From assembly GCA_033725935.1 (NCBI GenBank), contig MU867079.1:498849-562848 (forward strand): 64,000 nucleotides of DNA. The letters run 5' to 3'. Under the pieces are notes generated by a model that ran no database searches, was not told the origin of the DNA, and saw only the letters and a program-made list of their open reading frames with translations. This DNA comes from Cladorrhinum sp. PSN259. Taxonomy: Eukaryota; Ascomycota; Sordariomycetes; Sordariales; Podosporaceae. Of this stretch, positions 12,123-23,226 are shown in pieces; within the stretch, counting starts at the first letter, position 1; each line of letters starts with the position of its first letter. Both the position numbers and the translations under genes were made by a program.

Positions 12123-13997
12123 TCAAAACTCCCTCGGCCTCACAGGTTCCTGCCCATAAACACTCAGATTATCATCATCCCTCGCCCGAAGCCTGCTAGG
12201 ATGAATCAAATCCGGTGTCATAACAGTAACACCAGCTCCAGAAGACAAACCACCCCCCGGCGAAATTGGCGACACGGACCTCGCCGAAGGAGTAATTTTC
12301 TTCTTCGTGCCATCCCTCAACTCCCAACTACCAACCCTCTCATGCCTAACCCCGCTCTTAGCAAACTCAACATCTGCATCGTCCGCCTTCTTCTCAGGAC
12401 CCTTGAACCCACCACCAAAAAGGCTCCCCCTCTTTGTCTTAGGGTCAGCCTTATAAAACCTCAACCCACCAAGTAACATCGCACCCAACAGAACCAATCC
12501 GGTTACCGCAAGCGTAACAGCAGCCCCAACAGCACCAGCCGCCGCCGCACTCAAACCACTCCTTCCACTACCCCAGAACCCCTTGTCAGTTCCACCAGTA
12601 CTACAACCACCATCCCCCTCAACAGCAGCACAGAAAAACGTAGCTCCATCACAAATCCCGCACCACTCCTTTATCGTCCCAATCGACACCCCATCCATGT
12701 ACCGAGCAAACTGGGTGAACCTCATTTCGGGGAACGCAACGACATTATCAAAAATAGAGTAGACTCTAAACTTGCTGTCCGGGTCCGTCGAGTTCTTGTA
12801 CAAGAACCGCACATTCAGGTTCTCCACGCCTGGAAAGCTTGCGTCGTTTACATCTCCCACCGAAAACAACTCAAAGAGCATTGTCGCGCCCGGGAAAGGC
12901 AAGGGGTTGAATAACTGAAACGACGGACCGGCCGTCAGTCCTGCCAGACTAAAGAATGCCACAAATGGCTCAAAAGAGGAAAAGACCAAGTTGAGTTTGT
13001 TGTTCGCTCCTCCTGATCGGATGTGATCCATGAATAGGGCCATAACCTTTGCTGCCATTGTTCTGCCTGCTATCGCGCGAATACGATCCCCTTGAGTGAA
13101 GCCCGAGACTGTCAGGTTACCGTTTCGCCAGCGTTGTTCGACTGATGCTAGGGCACGCAGTCTCAAAATCTCACTCATAGTGATGCTCGAGTTGTTAGAG
13201 TGGACGTAACGATAATTGGCAAAGTCGTACAGGTTGTAAGCGTTGAAGAAGTTGGTGTTGGCCAGGTTGAAGGCCTCCTTGAAAGTGCGGTTGTACAGGT
13301 TGCGGTAGAAGTCGATATTCGCGTCATTGATGGGAGAGGCGTAGCTGTCATTAAATGGGTAGAGCATTGAGTTTGTGTATTTAGGACAGTGGCCGCTGCC
13401 TTGGATCCTATTTCAGGAGTATCAGTAAGGTACAACCAAAAAAAGGGGGGCGATATGGTATAAAACACACCAAATCGAATCCGGATCAACAACTCTGGAA
13501 ACGGTTCGGATATTGGGATACTGGTATCCGTCCAATGGGTAATTCACAATCGATCCGTTGGAAAGGGAGGCGGCTTCTATGCCGCCCGTAGAGCTAGGGA
13601 AGGCTTGTGTGACTGGTGGGTAGAGGCCCTGAAGGAAGGCCATGGCACTGCCGACTACATAGCTGTCGGTGGTAGAGATAATGCTGACCTGATTGTTGTC
13701 TATGGCATTGCGCGAGATTCCAGAAATGGGCCTAGTGTCCTCTGCCTCGGCATCTTCAGGAAGACTGGGCCGAAGGTAACGATCACGGACAACAGCGCCC
13801 TGAGTTCTCAGCTGCTGAGCTCCAAGAGGCGTAAGTGTTGCCGGGTGATAGGGCGATTTAAGCGGCGTGCGGTCGCCATAGAGAACCCAGGATACGGAGG
13901 ACCAAACTCGCTCGATCTTGTTGCTATCGACCTGGGCGGAGCCGATTGAGACGAGCAGGGCGAGAACCGCCGGCAGTGAGGGCGAAGGAGCTCTCAT
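12123..13997 (-). CDS. Membrane-anchored histidine-phosphatase-superfamily protein, catalytic residues lost
   Basis: Two exons, 13471-13997 and 12123-13407, joined by a 63-nt intron, encode 603 aa. Residues 1-22 form a signal peptide. The lumenal part has the fold signature of fungal histidine acid phosphatases: 'TLTPLGAQQLRTQGAVVRDRY', and 'DSIWIQGSGHCPKYT' across the splice junction. The motif that should be RHGxRTP reads LYGDRTP (residues 39-45), so the phosphate-accepting His and the preceding Arg are absent. The downstream His-Asp pair appears as Phe321-Glu322 in 'FSSFEPFVAFF'. A transmembrane helix lies at about residues 463-493, followed by a basic cytoplasmic tail of about 110 aa. I start at the ATG at 13997, directly before the signal peptide. 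It is probably a cell-surface pseudoenzyme or binding protein. The family is confident, the loss of activity is inferred. Confidence 0.85.
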
Positions 13998-16537
13998 CAC
14001 GAGGCTGGCTGTCTATCTAGATTTATATGGGATGGATGGCTGAGAGAAAAGAGAGATAGAGAGGCTTTAGGGAACAAGATAGGATGCGGACCCCAAGACG
14101 AGAAGAGCTGTCCCGTCCCAGCTATCAAAGTTTCTACTTCTTTGCTTCTTGTCGTGGGAACGAAAAGAGCAAGCTACAGCCCATTTCCGTCGGAAGGAGA
14201 GAAGAACGGAAGCTACCATTCTCGCTGCTCAGGAACAGGAAAGCTGCACTTAAGCTTATCTTTTAGGTGCACCACTGCCCGTCACAGCTACTGGTGTGTT
14301 ACCTCGCTGGCTGCCTTGCTTGCTGCATGCGACCACCATTAGCTAGGAAGGGTGGAAGGCGTCTTTGTCCGGAGCACATGGCGAAACGCCACGGATCTCT
14401 GTCCCTGTTTTCGGCGTGGAGGCCATGGCATCATCCCTCCATAATAGGGAGGAGCTTCTTCCCGCTCGTTGGCGATTCAAGAAAATGCGAAAAATGATAG
14501 TGAGAATGCAGGCTGAATGAGGGGTATCCAGCCAAATGGAAGCACGACACCACCGACAGCCACCACCACCAAGACCGGCCAGAACGTCCAGAATTACAGG
14601 GTTGAGTCGTGATTGGGGAGAGCTTGTCCGAGTTGCCCTGCCGTGCCTGCTTCTGGATAAAGCTCACCCCTGTCGCTCTTCTAATCGATACCGTTATCGC
14701 AACACGTGCACGCGGATCTTGGCCAAATGGTCAAGAGCATCTCGAAAAAATTGGCCAATCAGCAAAGATCAACAGAGTGCCTGCAGATAGCGACGGTCCA
14801 CTATTGAATTGCCAAGTAGGCCTAACCGTGGTTGGTCAAGCCGTGGTTGGTCCCCGTGGGCCCCCCCAATCCTTCCGTTCTTTTGATCAAACCTGAAAGG
14901 CATCTCAAGCTGTCAGCTTCTGCTGGGTTCTTGTTGCGAGGACCACGGAATGTTCTCCCGAGATGCACTGTCAGCTTCGAAAAGGGTTTTTTTTTTCTTT
15001 TCTTCAAATCTCATTTCGTTAAAGTCCGAGATAGATGCAGCTTCTGAATATTGCCTGACTGATATCAGAATGACCCACGGTCGACATGTTGACAAGCAAT
15101 TCATGCAGATGCCAGTGCTGGGCTCGCAGGGCTGCAAGGGTGAACCAGCACAGCATCAACTCTGCAATAGCAGGGGAATGGTGGCTCTTCGGCAATCTCG
15201 CAAATCTGCTGATGGTTTTCACAGTGGACCTGAAAGGATGACCCCAAATTCCGCCGCGCCGATGTTTACAAGAAACCATCACGATGAGACTGTTTGTTCC
15301 GATTTTCTCAGCTTAACGGTGGGTCCGCGGCGAAGGCTTCATCTCTTCGCTCACGACAAATAACAGCCTCATGGAATTCCGGACACCCCGCATTTTCAGG
15401 ACCTGCCGAACTGCCAACCTGTCGCTTTTTTAGTTTTGCAGCTGCACAGTAAAGTGGCAGCCTGCAAGCTGGCAGTTCAGCAACCTCCAGCTTGGTCCCG
15501 ATCGGGCAGTTCCCCTCTTGAGACCTCTGGGCTCGCTGGTTCTTAGGTCAGCGCAGCCAATAAGTCGCAACCCAGCCACAATGGTTTGTGCATGTCGGGC
15601 GGATGTGCTGCGTTCTGTGCCGTCAGCGCAAGTTCCATCCGATCTCCAAGGTCTGAGGAACTGCTGCTGTGGACGGACGGCCCAATGCCGCATCTCGAGT
15701 TCCATCCGTATATCGTGTCACAACCCACTGGTCAACCCACTGGTCCAAAGTGTCGGTAGGAGATTCTATTGTGGGTTTGTTAGCTTCTGGAATGCGTCGT
15801 TGTTCAGAGAGAGAGACTGGCTGTGCACAATCTCGAGTTTGGAGATCATTGTGTGCTCAAGAATCTCACCCTCTCTCATTGGATCAATTGGCGCCTCTCG
15901 ACCGGATTCGGTCTGGTACAGAGGAACCACTTGGGTGCAAAAGAGAGAAACTCGCCGACCCCAACCCAAACTCCCAACAGCAGAGAGAATGCAACTCTCG
16001 CTCTATGCCCGTTTCAGTAAACCAGCATGATCAGCTTTCACCCAAACCCCAATTCCTGCGCAGTTGTTGTACAGTACCTTGCAGCAGAAGGGTCCCATCA
16101 GTGTTGTTCTCACCATCGCCGTGCCGCCTCCCGGTCGGAACGGACCCCAACCTGAAGGAAGCAGAAGAAGTGGGTTCACCACATTCGCCGAGAGGCGAGA
16201 GGTGAGCACTTGTTGCTTTCTGAGCGTGAGTGAGCAGTGAGCAGCAAAGAGGCGGCGTGCAGATAGCCGGGGTCAAAATTGCGCCGTTGGGCCAGACTTG
16301 TCCTGTCCTGTCTGGTCTTGTATCAATCCTTTCCTCTCTCTCAGGCTGCGCTGTTTCTCTTCTTCTTGTTTGGCCATTCCATCAATTTCATTGCAACCAT
16401 CACCAAATCGCCGAAAGATCGCCCTTCTTGTCGATCCCCAAGATCGGCCTGCAGCGTCCTTTTGGTAGGGTGAAGCAGTTGATGGTTTGACAAGGCTCGG
16501 ATAGCCCACAACGGAGGGCACCTCATCCAAATTCACA
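13998..16537. promoter_or_regulatory. 2.5-kb divergent intergenic region
   Basis: This separates the leftward phosphatase-like gene from the rightward surface-protein gene and must hold both promoters. Long overlapping frames between 15518 and 16205 have no ATG-anchored model, domain or splice logic. It is unusually long compared with other divergent intervals in this window (0.45-1.0 kb). I see no RNA gene or mobile element in it. Confidence 0.5.
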
Positions 16538-17694
16538 ATGACGGTCCTCGGCCCATTGACCACGGCATACCAGCTTCCGGCAACTTGCTCTGGTGTCGCC
16601 GAACAACTGTTCCTCGTAACAAGCGCAACACAACAAGCAGCAAGCCGAACTCTGATCCAGGGGCCTCTGTTTTCCACTGATCCCAGTTGTTTTCCAAGAG
16701 ATTATGCGCCAGGCCCAACGAATTACTACTCGCCTGCCTTTTGCCCAGCAGGATATACCACAGCCTGTTCGAGCGTAGAAACGGCCAAGCAGGAAACAGC
16801 CGTGGCCTGCTGCCCTGATGGGTATGTTGAATAACATCCTTAGTCTTGATCATGGCTAAACAGGTTAAACGATACAGGAATCTAAAGTATACCTGTGGGA
16901 CCAACCAACAAAATCAGATCTCACTCGGATGCACCACAACATGGCAAAACGCCGCCGCAGTCGAGGCCACAATTCCCGGTGGCTCCACGACGCGGTTTGC
17001 TGAACCGACCGGCGGTATCTCAGCCTATGCTATCCATGTCCGCTTCAGAGCCGGTGACCCGACAGCAGTCAGCACCTCTCGGTCCTCGATCCCTTCAGCA
17101 AGTGTTCCCCCAGCAGTAGTTTTCATGCCGCCTGATACGCGTAAGAAATCGTCCGGATTGAGCAGCACAGCAATAATTGGCATTGGTGTCGGTGCCGGGT
17201 TGGCCTTCTTCATCGCCCTGACCTCGCTCTGCTTCTTTATTTACACTCGACGAAAAAGGAGACAGTCGAGGGGAGCATCAGATGTTTACGGGCCGGAACC
17301 CCAACTCCCAAGGTCGGATGCGCCACCTCCCGTCCCCCCGAAAGAGCTCTCTCCCACGCCAGTATCGTATCGCGCCATCCCGCCACCAATGTACGAGTTA
17401 TCAGAGGATGTATCGCCGCGTATTCCACCTTCAGAGTTCACGAAACGTGCCATGACTTCGTCACCGGCTTCAGGCATGTCATCGCCCGTGGGCACTTATG
17501 AGAGCGGGGTGATGTACGGAGTTGGTGTTATGGTTCCGGTACCGCCCACGCCACCAGTGGAATTGGAGGCAGATGTTCCGAGCGAGTCGTCGATGAGGGA
17601 TAGGGCAGGAGCTGCATCGCCTGAATCGAGCAGTACAGCATGGACTGATAATAAGCAGGTTAGGAACCCTGCATCGCCTACATCTTGGATATGA
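16538..17694 (+). CDS. Fungal single-pass surface protein with Cys-rich ectodomain
   Basis: Exons 16538-16821 and 16878-17694, with a 56-nt phase-2 intron, encode 366 aa. The start 'MTVLGPLTTAYQLPATC' is typical of a Pezizomycotina family that enters the membrane without a classical signal peptide. The ectodomain has spaced Cys residues, including 'CFPRDY', 'YYSPAFCPAGYTTAC' and 'ACCPDG', then 'LGCTTTW' after the splice. A Ser/Pro-rich stalk leads to one transmembrane helix at about residues 205-235, followed by RRKRR. The cytoplasmic tail is Pro-rich with 'PPPVPPKELSP' (SH3-ligand-like) and 'PPPMYEL'. The acceptor at 16877 was chosen because the nearer AG gives an early stop. The function is unknown; a surface sensor or adhesin role is plausible but unproven. 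Confidence 0.85.
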
Positions 17695-18683
17695 AATTCT
17701 AATCATAAAAACAACAGAGGTTAAAATACGGTTCGGATCTAATATAATCGACTAAAAAGTGCGGCTGGTTTTAGTGGTGGCGATATTTGATGGTTGGAAA
17801 TGGATAGGATTGGATATCGGGCGTTGATGGAGCGGAAGAGGCGTCGGGCCATCAACCAATCCGGCTTTGCTTTCTGGGATCTGTCGCAGAATATTGGCTG
17901 CCAATGATGAAAGCAGATTGACAGAGGGTGGGATACTATTTTTTATTTTATTTTATCTTTTTTGATACCTTTTACCTGCATTTACATTTACACTCGCTCG
18001 CCGACGGCATGAGTCGGACATATTCACACACATAAGCGACGGATTTATATATCAGTTGTTTCACTATCAACAACACATTCATTGGAAGCGGGAGACCTTG
18101 GGAACTTTTCATTGGGATTAGACGGATTTGGGAGGCCATGATGATGGGAATTGTGGGTGGGTTTGGGATCAAGGCTTCAGCTTACCTGCTTCAGCAGGTG
18201 GGGAGGAATATCATATTGGTGGTTATAAATTTCACGTAATGGCACTCATGCGCACTGGTACAAATATTCAAATAGTTAGTATATTATGGCGGGAGAAGAA
18301 TAACTTTTACTTTCAACTTTGTGCTGGATGAGTTCACTCGCATCTTGATGCTGAAGGAGCTGCTCCACTCTTCAGCAGGACCTGAGCTGACCAAAGAACC
18401 AACAACCCTAACCCCAGAACGTTGAGCTCAATCCGTTCCGTTTAATTCAACCAGCCTGCCACCTCAAGATCCACCATTGGCATCAACCAAGCAAGCAAGC
18501 AAACGCGCAAGTCGCAACGAAACCAACCTTTGCAGCATCGCGTCGTTCAATCAACAACCCTTTTTTCTTCAACCACCCTCACCAGCGATTTTCCCCCGTC
18601 CAACACACGATCTTGCGAACTCCCATCCGACGACCACACGAACCTTGGTATTTCGGAAAGAGAAAGCAAAAGCGAAAACAAAA
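17695..18683. other. Intergenic: 3' flank of surface protein and promoter/5' UTR of SmF
   Basis: About 1 kb between two rightward genes. A telobox-like AACCCTAACCCC lies at about 18404-18415, some 270 nt upstream of the SmF start. It fits the use of such motifs in growth-regulated promoters, which is inference. The 200 nt before the SmF ATG are CA-rich and unlike the AT-rich stretch at 17930-17990. No other gene is seen. Confidence 0.5.
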
Positions 18684-19244
18684 ATGGCATCCTTCGTCCC
18701 AGTAAACCCCCGCCCGTTCCTGCAGGACCTGGTCAACAAGGACGTTATCGTGCGGTTGAAGTGGAACGATACAGAGTATAAGGGGAGATTAGTGGTGTGT
18801 ATTGTTTTGTATTTTTTTGGGGGGCAACCCCTTTTGCTTTTTCGCTTTTGTTACTTTACTCTTTCTGTTATTCTACCCACCTACCTACCTACCTACCTCT
18901 CTTGCCCTTTTTTACCCACCCCCTCTTTCTCAAATTGATATATATATATATATTTAGACAGACTGGTTAAACATATGGGTCTAATAACTAACGCTTACCC
19001 AAAAACAAAAACAGTCAATCGACAGCTACATGAACATTCAGCTTTCGAATACGGAGGAGTACATTGATCGCAAGTTTACGGGTGCGTTGGGGCAGGTGTT
19101 GATTCGGTAAGTTTTTTTATATATACTTATATTGAGGAATTAGAAAACTGATAAACGCTGGGAATATATAGGTGCAATAACGTTTTATACGTGAGAGGGG
19201 CGGATGGATCTGGGGAGGATAAAGATACAAAGATGGATGGTTGA
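18684..19244 (+). CDS. smx3: Small nuclear ribonucleoprotein F (SmF)
   Basis: Three exons, 18684-18794, 19015-19106 and 19172-19244, encode 91 aa, the usual length of SmF. SmF is one of seven Sm proteins that form the ring around U1, U2, U4 and U5 snRNAs. Sm1 is 'KDVIVRLKWNDTEYKGRLVS' and Sm2 is 'VLIRCNNVLYVRG', where the RCNN triad contacts uridines of the Sm site. 'YMNIQLSNTEEY' between them is characteristic of F. Intron 1 is 220 nt and holds a CTAC microsatellite (about 18878-18898) and a TA run; intron 2 is 65 nt and splits the Sm2 Arg codon. The gene converges on PRMT5. Confidence in the family is very high. Confidence 0.96.
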
Positions 19245-19718
19245 GGGGATGTTTTTTTTTTGAGGGGGAAAGGGGATTTGATGATGAGAGGAAATTGATA
19301 CCCAAAGAAGGGGGAAATGTGTGAGTGTGGTAAGGGGTGTGAATGATACATTGGGGCGGCAACCATGATATCAACAGCGTTCAGGAACAAAGATTACATT
19401 CTGGAAAGAGTCTGGATAGCCCATGCAAGGGGCCCGAAAGAAAGGACATGGAAGGGTTCACAGTGTGCAAATGAGGTAAATCATTAAGACTGACGCAGGC
19501 TCGATGGATGAGGAAACAAAAGCAATGGTTTTTTTTTAAAAAAAAAAACACAAAAGCTAGCTAGGCGTTCAGGATTTGCAAATCCAGCATCACATATAGG
19601 CAGGAGGTAAAAGAGGATCAAATAATAAACAGACGTAAAAGTCCAGACAGCCGCCCCAGTTTTTATATTTTTTGTCATCTTCTTATCTAAATCCAACATT
19701 GGAAAAGATTTGAAATCT
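19245..19718. other. Convergent intergenic region (SmF / PRMT5 3' ends)
   Basis: A 474-nt interval between two 3' ends. It holds T and A homopolymer stretches (19251-19260 T run; about 19529-19549 T then A run) that could serve either strand as transcript-end signals. No gene is seen. Confidence 0.5.
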
Positions 19719-22306
19719 CTACATCAAGCACGCAACCTTGCGGCTGCTGTGCATCTCGGAAGCACCAACCTTGTTGCGCTGCTTAGGCCCAACCCAGGCG
19801 TACACCTCGACCATCCATTCGTACCAGACCTTTGTGTCGTCTGTTTGCCTCCACATGCTGACTTCCAACTCGGTATCTTGAGGGAAGTAGAGGGGTTTCT
19901 GAATCTCGCTGTTAGTATAAAAAATGATTACAAGGAAGAAGAGGGGAGGGGGGGAAAAAAACATACCCTGAGAGGAAAGAAAATAGGAAACCAAGAAATC
20001 ATGTCCTTGCTCTTGCGATCAATCTGATCGGGCAGGATACTAATCTCCACGGGCTCCTTGCCGCTGCCCGTGACCTCAGACTCGTACAATACACTCTCGA
20101 AGTAACCAGCCAAGCCGTGAATCACTCCGCGGGTGGGACAGACAAACGTCAAGTGACAGTGCCTTGCGTTGTGCTCGTTCGTTCCGGAGGAGCCGTACAT
20201 GCTTCCCCCGCCGCCGGTGGAGTACTTGGCTGCTTTACCGTGTTCTTCGGCAAAGTCGTCCGCGCGGTTGACCTCAACGGGGTGGATGAATTCCCATGCC
20301 TGTTGGAAGCGGGGGTGACCGGGGACTTTTTGGGCTACAAAGTCGAACTGGAAGAGGCGGACAACGTAGGGGATGTCGAAGGAGTTGGGGTCGGATACTA
20401 CCCTGGAGGAAATGTCGGCAAAGATTCGAGGGGTGGAGATTGGGCTCAGGTGAGCGGTGTATGAATGAGGGATCGAGATTCCGTAAGGACGGGCGATGTG
20501 GTTCTGGATTCCGTCCAAGCATTCGGGGGAGAGCTCGTTGTCGCCGAAGGAACCGAGGAGTTCAGTGACGAGGATGTCTACCTTGCAGGTTAATGAGGGA
20601 TAGTCCTTGGGGTGAGGGCCGGTCCAGCCACGCATGTCGGTCTTAACGAGCGTCACGCGGTTGTTCCATTCCCGCTTGTTTCTGTTGAGGAGGTAGACGA
20701 AGGCGTTATGGTTCTTCTCAATGGCCCAGAGTTGGATTGAGGTGCCGGTGCTCTCGGCGGCGCGGATGGCACGGGCTACGAGAGGGCCACGACCCGCACC
20801 GGCGACTGCTACGACCAGCTCGGGGTTATATGGATTCTCGGTGCTTCCCAGCGCGGAAGGCTTCTTGAGAATCTTCCACTCGGCCATGGCTTCGGCGATG
20901 GCCGCCTCGTACTGGTCGTACTTGACCGGGTCGCCCTCGAAGACCTCATAGGTGGCTGATTCGAGGTTGTCGGCCAAAGGTTGGAGAGGAGATTGGAGCC
21001 AGTCCTGAAAGCTAACGAGGGCAGGTGTTTCCATCGCCGTATAGGGGAGTTGTTGACGCTCAAGATGCTTCATGTAGGCTACATGATCGTTGATGCCCGT
21101 CTTGTTGGTTTTGCGTTCCTTTGCGAGGGCTTTGCTTGCCTCGTTGAGGGTTGGATACTCAATGGCCTTTTGTTTGTAGATTCTGGTGAGTTCCTCGGCG
21201 CTGGGACCAACATCAGTCAGGATCAACCAAGGGGAGTTCTTAAGCCTCATGTAGCGATTAATGAGGGTCTGGTGGTGCTTGCTGAGGGAAGGGTGACCGG
21301 TCTGGTTCAGCTGAAAGACAGCTTGGTCGATGGTCAGAAAGTGAAGTGGCTCTGAGAACCATCTTTCCTGGAGAGCCTTTTCAGGCACCCGACGAGGAAT
21401 GCGGAGGGCTGTTGAAAAGATTAGTAAGTGATAAATATATCATAAAGGAGTGAGCACCATACCAAGGAAGAGCCGGTTTGAGTACTCGCACACGGTGCGA
21501 ATCGTGTGCCACGAGTCCCAGGAAGTAAAAATATCAATATCCTTTGCTGGGTCTGGCTCAGCCGTGTTGTCGACGTTGAAGACAGAGGAGAGCGTCTCTG
21601 CCTTCTCCTCCAAGCCGGGCTCACGGTACATGGGCAGATGAATAATCAAATTTGCCCTAGAAACCTGCTGCAATGCCTCCTGAATGGCACGCGCATACTG
21701 GGCAACGCCGGGACCACTGGCATCTGATCTTGGGCCAGGAATCACAATGGTCCTGGCACCGCAGAAGTTGGCATATGCCACTTCGAGGTTGAGCACCTGC
21801 CGGGAGATGCTTGAAATGTGAGGGTTGGATGAGCACAGGTCAATCCATGGGCTGGCATAGGTTATGAGCGAGCCAATGACGTGACTTGGGTACAATGAAG
21901 TATCTTCATCGCTGAGAGTTGGAACAATTGGTCCTGGCATTGAGGGGTTGGCTCTCTGGCCGGCGGTGATGCCTCGCTTCTCGAGCCATTCTTCCTGCTC
22001 TTGGAGGAAGCCCTTGTACAAATCAACGACCCTTTGGAAAAAGCGCTGATTGGTAATGGGGGCCGTAACAAACTTGAACTAGAGGTTTGGTAGGTCTGGT
22101 ATTAGCTAAGGAACGGTACTAAGATTGTCGATTGTCGATCATGAGATGAGCTACATGTGAAAGACTCTTACCCCACTGCTAAGAACTTGTCGGTACTGGT
22201 CGTCAGTCAGAACCTCCCACCGATTTGAGTCGTGTTGGCCAATATAATATGGTGGGCGGGACTCGTAGGGGTCCGAAGCTGGATTGAATTCGCTGATTTG
22301 TGACAT
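19719..22306 (-). CDS. skb1: Type II protein arginine methyltransferase PRMT5 (Skb1/Hsl7 family)
   Basis: Four exons, 22172-22306, 21463-22078, 19967-21408 and 19719-19898, encode 790 aa. PRMT5 makes symmetric dimethylarginine on Sm proteins, histones and others, using SAM. The N-terminal third is the TIM-barrel region (starting 'FKFVTAPITNQRFFQRV'). The Rossmann domain has motif I 'VAGAGRGP' (glycines at 454 and 456), and the double-E loop 'ELLGSFGDNE' with Glu533 and Glu542. The C-terminal beta-barrel ends in 'VSMWRQTDDTKVWYEWMVEV'. The last acceptor is at ATTCAG (19899), not the first AACAG, because only it joins FPLR to KPLYFP in frame. It diverges from prp43 across 920 bp and converges on SmF. 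Confidence 0.95.
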
Positions 22307-23226
22307 TGTTGCTTCACTACCTGTTTTGAGAGTTCCTACAAAAAACAGGTGATGGTTTTGGAAGAAGCGATTACAAGGCCAAAAAATCGTGGGACTACAA
22401 GGGTTCTGTCGTACGGTGTACCTGCGAATGGTATGGTATGGCCGGTGACCTGCGGGGCGCAAATCCGCAAAGAGAATGAAAACCTGAAAGGGAAAAGAGT
22501 CTTGGGAGGGGAGACCCGACTTCGAGTTTTACAGGGAGATACAAGTTCTGCTTGGGCAGTAATGTACATACAATATGATGTCTACCCAGTGAACAAATAC
22601 ATGTGTACACCTTATATATGGATGTACAGATATGTCCAAAATAAATTCCCTTTTCCACACTTTATGAGCACAGCTCTCAGTTTATTTCACAAGCCACGGG
22701 CTGCTTTGTCTTTGGGTTCCTGATTTTAGCGTCCTGTTCTTGGGTCGATTTTTCGGACTCGATTGACTTGAAGGAAATGTGGAGTGCGGGGTCCCTGTCC
22801 TTTACACGTCGATTAATATGTCGATATGCAATTAAGCGAAGCTATACATGAACTGATTTGAATTCTTTTTCTGAACTTTTGGACCGCAACTGTGGAACAG
22901 AACGATGGATCACCATTCTGATTGACTCAAATAGCCTCCCCATGTATCTGAGCACTGCATTAAGAGCTCACATGAACAGCTCCGTCCTCAGTGACTCTTG
23001 CGACAGAATAAAGTGCTTGTGCTACACAAGAGCTTATCGCTTGGCTGGTGATCCACTTTTCCAAGTCCGATAAGGAGCAAACAAAAAAAGTTCCAGGCCG
23101 TCCATTCACAGTGTGTTGAGGACGGCAACCGACAGGGCAGCTGCGACTGAGAGGCAATCCAGGTCCCCGCCATCAAAATAAATTCCCATCTCCCCAACCC
23201 CATCGCCTCCCCCGACCACCGTCGCT
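22307..23226. promoter_or_regulatory. Shared divergent promoter region of PRMT5 and prp43
   Basis: A 920-bp interval between two start codons pointing outwards. It must hold both promoters and 5' UTRs. I see no gene and no strong canonical TATA arrangement tied to either start. Co-regulation of the two genes is possible but cannot be read from the sequence. Confidence 0.6.

Noticed and set aside
11625..12159. Poly-Gly/poly-Pro frames on both strands crossing the gap
   Set aside because: They are created by homopolymer artefacts and include Ns.
15518..16205. 170- and 178-codon rightward frames
   Set aside because: They overlap each other and leftward frames of similar length, have no domain, and no flanking exons. 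Chance frames in GC-moderate DNA explain them.
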